From JANXVY01 sp040080145 (GTDB lineage: Bacteria > Pseudomonadota > Alphaproteobacteria > Rhizobiales > Hyphomicrobiaceae), in the NCBI GenBank assembly GCA_040080145.1, contig JBEBJA010000027.1, positions 1 to 5,724 of the forward strand: DNA of 5,724 nt, written 5' to 3'. Shown piece after piece: positions 1 through 4,616 of the stretch. The notes below the pieces were generated by a model. The model searched no databases, was not told the origin of the DNA, and saw nothing but the letters and a program-made list of their open reading frames with translations. Position 1 is the first letter of the stretch. Every line of letters starts with the position of its first letter. The translations under genes and the position numbers were made by a program.

Positions 1-78
1 GTTCGTCACAACAGCCGAGGCAGCGGGGGGAGGGGGACGCAATGAATGGCGGGCGATGCCTTCCCTCGCAACCACCAC

Positions 79-219
79 TGTCATCCTCGGGCTTGTCCCG
101 AGGACCCAGCCATCAATAATCGCAGTCGAAAATTATAGAGTGCGCTGGCCCAGCACGCCCCATGATTATCATCGCCATTCGCTGCATCCTGGGTCCTCGG
201 GACAAGCCCGAGGATGACA
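79..219. repeat. 141-bp dyad-symmetric intergenic repeat element
   Basis: Bases 79-109 are a perfect 31-nt inverted match to 189-219. The two arms are exactly symmetric about base 149, which is also the centre of a small perfect palindrome (gctgg-c-ccagc, 144-154). Between arm and centre the two 39-nt halves still match at about half of positions, more near the centre, so the unit is one long imperfect palindrome and not two chance copies. Each arm is itself a hairpin: 8-bp stems at 84-91/97-104 and 194-201/207-214 with 5-nt loops, so the whole could form a cloverleaf. It has no coding capacity. Similar palindromic units occur in many copies in intergenic DNA of Hyphomicrobiales; that identity is from memory and not tested here. 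It could be a non-autonomous MITE-like element or a REP/RIME-type repeat. Confidence 0.8.
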
Positions 220-241
220 TCTTTGGGGATGCGCGACCGCG

Positions 242-283
242 CAAAAAGCCAAAAGGCGGGCGGTCCGGCGGGTGTCCCGCCGG
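242..283 (-). terminator. Probable rho-independent terminator of lepA
   Basis: Read on the minus strand, a perfect 8-bp GC stem (CCGGCGGG / CCCGCCGG, 276-283 with 265-272) closes a 3-nt loop. About ten bases later comes a T-rich stretch (TTTTGGCTTTTT, 254-243), itself preceded by GCC so that a tiny second hairpin GCC-TTTT-GGC can form. It lies about 50 nt beyond the lepA stop. The gap between stem and T-tract is longer than ideal, hence the moderate confidence. Confidence 0.45.
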
Positions 284-331
284 TCGGGTGCCGAGGCCCG
301 CTCGCAAAGCGAGAAAAGCGTCAGATTACCC

Positions 332-2134
332 TCAATTATCATCCATCTTGAGCGCGTTGATAAACGCTTCTTGCGGGATTTCGACTTTGCCGAATTCGCG
401 CATCTTCTTCTTACCGGCCTTCTGCTTGTCCAACAGCTTGCGCTTGCGCGAGATGTCGCCGCCATAGCATTTGGCGATCACGTCCTTACGCAATGCTTTG
501 ATGGTCTCGCGTGCGATCACCTTGCCGCCGATGGCAGCCTGCACCGGAATGACGAACAGATGCGGCGGAATCAACTCTTTGAGCTTCTCGCACATCGAGC
601 GGCCACGCTGCTCGGCGCGCGTGCGGTGGACAATGATCGAGAGCGCATCAACGGGTTCTGAGTTGACCAGGATCGAGAGTTTCACGAGGTCTTCTTCCTC
701 GTAGCCGATCTGGTGATAGTCGAACGAGGCGTAGCCACGCGACACACTCTTGAGCCGGTCGTAGAAGTCGAACACCACTTCGTTAAGCGGCAATTCGTAG
801 ATCACCATGGCGCGCGTGCCCGCGTAGGTCAGCGTCTTTTGCCGGCCACGACGGTCTTGGCAAAGCTTCAACACCGAACCCAAGTATTCGTCGGGCACAA
901 GGATTGTCGCTTCAATCCACGGCTCTTCCAAATGGTCGATGTGCGTGGGATCCGGCATGTCAGCCGGATTGTGCATCTCGATCATTTTCCCGTCATTCAT
1001 ATGCAAGTGATAGATCACGCTCGGCGCGGTCGTGATCAGATCCATATTGAATTCGCGTTCGAGACGCTCGGTGATGATCTCAAGATGGAGGAGGCCGAGG
1101 AAGCCGCAGCGGAAGCCGAAGCCAAGCGCGGCAGACGTTTCCATTTCGTACGAGAAACTGGCGTCGTTGAGCCGCAGCTTACCCATGGCTTCGCGCAGAT
1201 CTTCGAAGTCGGCGGCATCCACGGGAAAGAGACCGCAGAACACGACCGGCTGCACGGGCTTAAAGCCGGGGAGGGGCTCGGTGACGCCACCCTTTTCATC
1301 AGTGATGGTGTCGCCGACGCGCGTATCAGCCACTTGCTTGATTTGCGCGGTGAAGAACCCGACTTCACCGGGGCCGAGTTCGTCCAACATTTCCTGTTTC
1401 GGACGGAAGATGCCGACGCGCTCGACCTGGTAGTGACCATCGGTTTGCATCATCTTGACGCGCTGGCCCTTCTTGAGCACGCCATCGACGATGCGCACGA
1501 GCACGGTAACGCCGAGGTAGGTGTCGTAGAAGCTGTCGATCAGCATGGCCTTAAGCGGCGCATTGCGCTCGCCTTTAGGTGGCGGCAGACGTTCGACAAT
1601 GGCTTCGAGCACGGCAGGCACGTTGAGCCCGGTCTTGGCCGATACGCCGACGGCATAGGAGGTGTCGAGACCAATCACGTCCTCGATCTGCTGCTTGACG
1701 CGATCTACGTCGGCGGCGGGGAGGTCAACCTTGTTGAGGACCGGCAGTATTTCGAGGTCGCCGTCAAGTGCGGTGTAGACATTGGCAAGGGTCTGGGCTT
1801 CCACGCCTTGGGAGGCATCGACAACAAGAATCGCACCCTCACAGGCAGCGAGCGAACGGGAAACTTCGTAGGCGAAGTCCACGTGGCCGGGGGTGTCCAT
1901 CAGGTTCAACTGATAGGTCTTGCCGTCTTTGTATTTATAGTCGAGGCGCACGGTCTGCGCCTTGATTGTGATGCCGCGCTCCTTCTCGATGTCCATGCTG
2001 TCGAGGATCTGCTCGGTCATGTCACGCGCGGCCACGTTGCCGCAGAGCTGGATCAGCCGGTCCGACAGGGTCGATTTGCCGTGGTCGATGTGGGCAATGA
2101 TAGAGAAGTTACGGATCAGGGATGTATCGGTCAT
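332..2134 (-). CDS. lepA: Elongation factor 4 (LepA), translational GTPase
   Basis: A full-length 600-residue LepA, the usual family size (about 599). LepA is a ribosome-bound GTPase related to EF-G, implicated in back-translocation, 30S biogenesis and translation under ionic or cold stress. The G-domain motifs are all intact: P-loop AHIDHGKST (14-22), switch I RGIT (53-56), DTPGH (80-84), NKVD (134-137) and SAKTG (165-169). EF-G-like domains II, III and V follow, and then the LepA-specific C-terminal domain with its conserved lysine/arginine-rich segment (GGDISRKRKLLDKQKAGKKK) and the IPQEAF motif near the end. The start at 2134 is an ATG that begins the conserved MTDTSLIRNFSIIAHIDHGK region; a weak GGAA lies 6-7 nt upstream. 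It ends in TGA. A plausible promoter at 2201-2229 suggests it is transcribed separately from the upstream genes. The lepB partner known from Enterobacteria is not seen downstream. Identity is essentially certain. Confidence 0.98.
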   Translation of the reverse strand: MTDTSLIRNFSIIAHIDHGKSTLSDRLIQLCGNVAARDMTEQILDSMDIEKERGITIKAQTVRLDYKYKDGKTYQLNLMDTPGHVDFAYEVSRSLAACEGAILVVDASQGVEAQTLANVYTALDGDLEILPVLNKVDLPAADVDRVKQQIEDVIGLDTSYAVGVSAKTGLNVPAVLEAIVERLPPPKGERNAPLKAMLIDSFYDTYLGVTVLVRIVDGVLKKGQRVKMMQTDGHYQVERVGIFRPKQEMLDELGPGEVGFFTAQIKQVADTRVGDTITDEKGGVTEPLPGFKPVQPVVFCGLFPVDAADFEDLREAMGKLRLNDASFSYEMETSAALGFGFRCGFLGLLHLEIITERLEREFNMDLITTAPSVIYHLHMNDGKMIEMHNPADMPDPTHIDHLEEPWIEATILVPDEYLGSVLKLCQDRRGRQKTLTYAGTRAMVIYELPLNEVVFDFYDRLKSVSRGYASFDYHQIGYEEEDLVKLSILVNSEPVDALSIIVHRTRAEQRGRSMCEKLKELIPPHLFVIPVQAAIGGKVIARETIKALRKDVIAKCYGGDISRKRKLLDKQKAGKKKMREFGKVEIPQEAFINALKMDDN

Positions 2135-2171
2135 AGGTTTTCCAAGGGCTTAGCGTGCCCTGACGGCGGCG

Positions 2172-2185
2172 GCCGGTCGTCCGGC
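2172..2185 (-). other. Small GC hairpin in the lepA leader
   Basis: A perfect 5-bp stem (gccgg/ccggc) closes a 4-nt loop about 40 nt upstream of the lepA start and within its predicted 5' untranslated region. No T-tract follows, so it is not a terminator. It is too simple to name as a riboswitch, and such stems arise easily in GC-rich DNA. Confidence 0.25.
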
Positions 2186-2200
2186 GCAAGGTTTGTGCGG

Positions 2201-2229
2201 GTGATAGCACTGGCGAGCCCAGCATTCAA
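2201..2229 (-). promoter_or_regulatory. Putative sigma-70-type promoter for lepA
   Basis: On the minus strand, TTGAAT (2229-2224) and TATCAC (2206-2201) are separated by exactly 17 bases. Each matches the housekeeping consensus at four of six positions. Transcription would start about 60 nt upstream of the lepA ATG. It lies downstream of the terminator at 2325-2348, as expected for an independent lepA unit. Alphaproteobacterial promoters are loosely conserved, so this is a candidate only. Confidence 0.4.
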
Positions 2230-2324
2230 ACGGTGGCTGGGCCAGAAACCGTGAAATACCCAATAAAGGCCGTGGCATAGGGTCTAAGCGGCGCATTTAT
2301 CACCGGAATTACGGCCCGGACACC

Positions 2325-2348
2325 AAAAACTCGGCAGCTGCCGCTAGG
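2325..2348 (-). terminator. Hairpin terminator after the spoVR remnant
   Basis: Read on the minus strand, the palindrome CGGCAGCTGCCG (2343-2332: 4-bp GC stem, AGCT loop) is extended by CT/AG across a two-base bulge and is followed at once by AG and five T (2329-2325). It starts 7 nt after the stop codon of the spoVR C-terminal remnant and lies upstream of the lepA promoter. It is well placed to end the yeaH-spoVR operon and the two small genes. I see no comparable hairpin plus T-tract directly after the intact spoVR stop at 2947. The short stem keeps confidence moderate. Confidence 0.5.
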
Positions 2349-2354
2349 AGACGG

Positions 2355-2396
2355 TTAGGGCATCGGTGGGATTTCATGCTCGCGGAGAATTTGGGT
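2355..2396 (-). pseudogene. Degenerate copy of the SpoVR C-terminus (14 codons incl. stop)
   Basis: In one minus-strand frame this reads TQILREHEIPPMP-stop. The intact SpoVR at 2947-2988 ends TKVLREHEVLPMP-stop. Nine of 13 residues are identical and two more are I/V exchanges; at DNA level 31 of 42 bases match without gaps. Of the 11 differences, seven fall at third codon positions, the pattern of sequences that diverged while still coding. Similarity stops abruptly upstream at the stop codon of the 80-codon gene. The frame is open further upstream to about 2465 but has no ATG/GTG start and no SpoVR similarity there, so this is a remnant and not a gene. It may be the displaced original end of spoVR or a leftover from a second copy. 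Confidence 0.75.
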
Positions 2397-2397
2397 A

Positions 2398-2640
2398 TTA
2401 GATTTGGCGGACGATGTTGAGGAAATTCCACAGGCTTCGGTGAAACACCGCAACGACGAGCAGTGTTAGGATAGTCCATACCGTCTGGCTGAGAGGGGCT
2501 TTATGGAATCCAAGAGCCAGCAAGGGAAAAATTAGAAGGGCCGCTGGCAATGTGGCCATCATCAACTCACCTTTGCCGTAGCCGAAAAAGGGAGCAAAAC
2601 CAAAAATCGTAGATATCAGGAGTGCAAATACAATATGCAC
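2398..2640 (-). CDS. Small three-helix membrane protein, function unknown
   Basis: An 80-residue, strongly hydrophobic protein that I do not recognise. Three likely membrane helices are visible, at about residues 2-20, 27-45 and 52-72, with short polar turns (GYGKGE, HKAPLSQ) and a basic end (NIVRQI). There are no cysteine pairs, histidine clusters or catalytic motifs. The start is a GTG at 2640, supported by an excellent Shine-Dalgarno (AAGGTG) five bases upstream; internal Met27 and Met28 would remove the first helix. It ends in TAA, directly abutting the spoVR remnant. It follows the 58-codon gene by 39 nt and is probably co-transcribed with it from the promoter at 2890-2918 or by read-through from spoVR. 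Base composition is AT-richer than the flanking genes. It could be a stress-related small membrane protein or cargo of a lost mobile element; neither can be decided from sequence. Confidence 0.7.
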   Translation of the reverse strand: MHIVFALLISTIFGFAPFFGYGKGELMMATLPAALLIFPLLALGFHKAPLSQTVWTILTLLVVAVFHRSLWNFLNIVRQI

Positions 2641-2645
2641 GTAAT

Positions 2646-2651
2646 CACCTT
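2646..2651 (-). promoter_or_regulatory. Shine-Dalgarno fixing the GTG start of the 80-codon gene
   Basis: AAGGTG on the minus strand lies five bases upstream of the GTG at 2640. It is the strongest ribosome-binding site in this part of the window and the main reason to accept a non-ATG start. Confidence 0.65.
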
Positions 2652-2664
2652 ATATAGAGCAGGT

Positions 2665-2682
2665 TGAGCACTTCGCTGCTCA
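2665..2682 (-). other. Hairpin spanning the stop codon of the 58-codon gene
   Basis: TGAGCA and TGCTCA form a perfect 6-bp stem around the loop GCGAAG, and the first three bases of the stem are the TGA stop of the 58-codon gene. No T-tract follows, so it is not a terminator. It sits between the two small genes, 13 nt upstream of the AAGGTG site, where translation of the first gene would open the stem. It could affect coupling or mRNA stability, or be chance. Confidence 0.35.
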
Positions 2683-2856
2683 GTCTTTACGATCAGTCTT
2701 GTCCGACGAACGGTTTAAATTTTCAGCAATTGTCTGCAGCATTTTTGTTTGTCGATTGCTGCTCCATGCACCTTTAATGGCCGAGCCGCCAGCAAACGAG
2801 AAAATCAAGACGACTGGCACCACTAATGCGATCATCCAAACGAAAAATTCGCCCAT
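2680..2856 (-). CDS. 58-residue single-pass membrane protein, function unknown
   Basis: A short gene encoding 58 residues, from ATG at 2856 to TGA at 2680. The N-terminus (MGEFFVWMIALVV, continuing to about residue 26) is one hydrophobic membrane helix; a Gly/Ser turn (FAGGSAIKG) follows, then a polar, probably helical tail (TKMLQTIAENLNR) ending in charged residues (SDKTDRKD). This layout, a short N-terminal anchor plus a cytoplasmic amphipathic helix, recalls PspB-type phage-shock proteins, but the PspB sequence signature is not clearly present, so I give no name. An AGGA-type ribosome-binding site (AGGACGG, 2864-2870) lies 7-10 nt upstream. A promoter candidate is at 2890-2918. The gene precedes the 80-codon membrane-protein gene by 39 nt, suggesting a two-gene unit in which the products may act together at the inner membrane. 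The alternative is a spurious ORF, but start signals, hydrophobicity profile and placement argue for a real gene. Confidence 0.6.
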   Translation of the reverse strand: MGEFFVWMIALVVPVVLIFSFAGGSAIKGAWSSNRQTKMLQTIAENLNRSSDKTDRKD

Positions 2857-2889
2857 GTGTTTTCCGTCCTATATTGAATGAATAAGAGG

Positions 2890-2918
2890 AATGTAGCCCG
2901 TTTGTAGGCAGTCTTCAA
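2890..2918 (-). promoter_or_regulatory. Putative promoter of the two small membrane-protein genes
   Basis: On the minus strand, TTGAAG (2918-2913) and TACATT (2895-2890) are spaced by exactly 17 bases, each matching the sigma-70 consensus at four of six positions. Transcription would start about 25-30 nt upstream of the ATG at 2856, giving a short leader that contains the AGGACGG ribosome-binding site. It lies between the spoVR stop and the small genes, so the pair could be expressed apart from the spoVR operon. Confidence 0.4.
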
Positions 2919-2946
2919 CGATGCTGATCGACCGCTATTGTCGCCC

Positions 2947-2988
2947 CTACGGCATCGGCAGGACTTCGTGTTCGCGTAGGACTTTGGT
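2947..2988 (-). repeat. Intact-copy partner of the spoVR 3'-end repeat
   Basis: The last 14 codons of spoVR, including the TAG stop, are repeated in the same orientation at 2355-2396 with 31 of 42 bases identical. Between the copies (2397-2946) lie the two small membrane-protein genes and their promoter. Both copies are also followed, 8-9 nt after the stop codon, by TAGCGG (minus strand), which may be residual similarity beyond the gene end or chance. Confidence 0.7.
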
Positions 2989-4587
2989 GGCACCGGGTTC
3001 GACTTCGATTAGGCGGACGCGGTAGCCCCAGAGCCGCGCGAGGTGCTGCAGCGTGCGCTCGCACTCGGTTTTATCCAGCGTGACACCATTGCGGACGGTG
3101 TGGGTGATGACGAGGCGGCGCGACCCGGAAAGGTCGGCATCGGTCACTTGCAGGTCCGGGTCTTGCAATGACACATCGTAGGAGCGAGCGAGCGCGCGGC
3201 GGACGTTGCGGTAGCCCTGCTCATCGTGAATTGCGGTCACTTCGACGGCGGGGTTCTTGCTGTCGTCCTTGAGCGAGAACATGCGGAAGTCGCGCATCAC
3301 CTTGGGTGACAGGAATTGCAAAATAAAACTCTCATCACGATAGTTGGCCCAGGCATCGCGCAAGGTGGCCATGGCGTCACCATTACCAGCATACTCGGGG
3401 AACCAGGCGCGGTCTTCAGCTGTTGGCTCTGTGGCGATGCGTTGGATGTCGCGCATCATGGCAAAGCCGAGCGCATAGGGGTTAAGGCCTGAGTAGCGGC
3501 GATCATTGAAGGCCGGTTGGAACACCACAGACGAATGCGAATGCAGGAATTCGAGCATCGAGCCGTCGGTGAGCAATCCGCGTTCGTACATGCGATTCAA
3601 GATTTCGTAATGCACGAACGTAGCGCAGCCCTCGTTCATCATTTTGGTTTGCCGCTGCGGATAAAAGTATTGCGATAGATTGCGCACAATGCGCAGAAGT
3701 TCGCGCTGCCAGTCGGTCAGCTTGGGAGCATTCTTCTCAAGAAAATAAAGAATGTTCTCTTCAGGTAGGCCGAGACGGCGCTGCTCACCGGGATTGTTCG
3801 ACGGCGACGATGCGTCACGATTGGCTTTGTCAGGTGGAACGCCGAGGTTGATTTCAGGTAGCGTCCGATAAATGACGTTGTGCGTCCGCTCCTCATGCTC
3901 AAGCCGCGCCATAGCTTTCTCGGCGTCGCGCTGGGCGGGATTGCGAGGCCGCGCCACCAACTGCCGCGAGATGCCCTGACTCATCAAAGCGTGGGCCGCG
4001 TCGAGAATATATTCAACGGCCTCCTGGCCATAACGGTCCTCGCACTCCGACACATACGACTTGGCGAACGCGAGATAGTCGAGGATGTGGTCGGCCTGCG
4101 TCCATTGCTGGAATTGGTAATTGTTCTTGAAGAAGTGGTTGTGACCGAACGCCGCGTGCGCGATGACGAGCGCCTGCATCGTCATGGTGTTTTCTTCCAT
4201 GATGTAATTGATGCACGGATTGGAATTGATCACGATCTCAAAGGCGAGACTGCGTTGCCCTTTGCGGTACATCTGATCATCGTAGGCAAAGCGCTTGCCG
4301 AACGACCAGTGCCGGTACATCAGCGGCATTCCGATGGACGAATAAGCATCGAGCATCTGCTCGGCCGTAATGACCTCAATCTGGTTTGGATAAATGCTAA
4401 GCCCCATCTCGCCGACGGCAATGCCGTGCATGGTGTCGTAGCAACGGTTGATCAGCTTGAAATCCCATTCCGGCCCTTCGAACAACGGCTTCACGTCACC
4501 CGTGCGGCGAGGCAAATCCGCAGCGCCGCCCACAAAAGGGCCACCGATCAGGCCATCACGACGGGGATGAGACGAGGCCGATGTCAT
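2947..4587 (-). CDS. spoVR: SpoVR family protein (YcgB-like)
   Basis: A 546-residue SpoVR/YcgB protein, near the usual family length of about 510. The family is named for Bacillus subtilis SpoV R, needed for spore cortex formation; in non-sporing proteobacteria it accompanies YeaH and the kinase PrkA/YeaG in a stress or stationary-phase module, and its biochemical activity is not established. Family hallmarks from the ATG at 4587: LFEGPEWDF (35-43), YPNQIEVITAEQMLDAYSS (66-84), YRHWSFGK (91-98), EIVINSNPCINYIMEEN (117-133), the His-rich AHAAFGHNHFFKNNY (143-157), MNEGCATFVHYEI (317-329) and a C-terminal domain ending REHEVLPMP. A Ser/Pro/Asn-rich linker (about 245-275) separates two parts. 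An in-frame GTG at 4614 would add nine residues, but only the ATG has a Shine-Dalgarno (GAAAGGA), so I chose it. The first ~30 residues are a polar extension not part of the conserved core. It follows yeaH by 29 nt. A degenerate copy of its last 14 codons lies at 2355-2396. Confidence 0.95.
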   Translation of the reverse strand: MTSASSHPRRDGLIGGPFVGGAADLPRRTGDVKPLFEGPEWDFKLINRCYDTMHGIAVGEMGLSIYPNQIEVITAEQMLDAYSSIGMPLMYRHWSFGKRFAYDDQMYRKGQRSLAFEIVINSNPCINYIMEENTMTMQALVIAHAAFGHNHFFKNNYQFQQWTQADHILDYLAFAKSYVSECEDRYGQEAVEYILDAAHALMSQGISRQLVARPRNPAQRDAEKAMARLEHEERTHNVIYRTLPEINLGVPPDKANRDASSPSNNPGEQRRLGLPEENILYFLEKNAPKLTDWQRELLRIVRNLSQYFYPQRQTKMMNEGCATFVHYEILNRMYERGLLTDGSMLEFLHSHSSVVFQPAFNDRRYSGLNPYALGFAMMRDIQRIATEPTAEDRAWFPEYAGNGDAMATLRDAWANYRDESFILQFLSPKVMRDFRMFSLKDDSKNPAVEVTAIHDEQGYRNVRRALARSYDVSLQDPDLQVTDADLSGSRRLVITHTVRNGVTLDKTECERTLQHLARLWGYRVRLIEVEPGATKVLREHEVLPMP

Positions 4588-4598
4588 GTCCGCTGTAG

Positions 4599-4605
4599 TC
4601 CTTTC
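4599..4605 (-). promoter_or_regulatory. Ribosome-binding site deciding the spoVR start
   Basis: GAAAGGA on the minus strand lies 11 bases upstream of the ATG at 4587, slightly farther than ideal. The competing GTG at 4614, two bases after the yeaH stop, has no purine-rich site at a suitable distance. Confidence 0.5.
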
Positions 4606-4616
4606 CGAGCCCACAA

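Larger units (their letters stand above)
1..331. other. Gene-free left end downstream of lepA
   Basis: No convincing gene lies here. The short open frames that cross it on both strands run through the palindromic repeat or into antisense lepA and have no recognisable protein character. What it does hold is the probable lepA terminator (242-283), a small perfect hairpin at 301-313 (5-bp arms, 3-nt loop) just after the lepA stop, and the large dyad repeat at 79-219. Bases 1-78 include a purine-rich G-tract (about 24-37), with no feature I can support. Any gene further left lies outside the window. Confidence 0.6.

Noticed and set aside
24..37. G-quadruplex in the G-rich tract near the left end
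   Set aside because: Only about two long G-runs are present, fewer than the four needed for a simple intramolecular quadruplex.
79..219. CRISPR array
   Set aside because: Only two copies, in inverted and not direct orientation, symmetric about one centre; no regular spacers.
113..307. Short open frames on both strands across the left repeat region
   Set aside because: They read through the palindromic element and the lepA terminator; Arg/Pro/Gly-rich translation is expected from GC-rich repeats. No ribosome-binding site or homology seen.
713..2254. 513-codon plus-strand open frame antisense to lepA
   Set aside because: It lies almost wholly inside lepA on the opposite strand. Its translation is rich in His, Val, Gly and Asp with no domain, and long antisense frames are common in GC-rich genes. 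LepA is unmistakable.
2355..2465. Short gene in the frame of the spoVR remnant
   Set aside because: The frame is open back to a stop at 2466-2468, but there is no ATG or GTG start and no ribosome-binding site. It overlaps the 80-codon gene in another frame, and SpoVR similarity covers only the last 14 codons.
2699..2881. 60-codon plus-strand open frame opposite the 58-codon gene
   Set aside because: It is antisense to the 58-codon gene, which has a better ribosome-binding site, an upstream promoter candidate and a sensible membrane-protein profile; the plus-strand product looks random.
2397..2946. Insertion sequence or integrative element with its own recombinase
   Set aside because: The bracketed segment has no transposase or integrase and no terminal inverted repeats that I can see. 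Only the spoVR-end repeat suggests insertion, so I call it a cassette of unknown origin.
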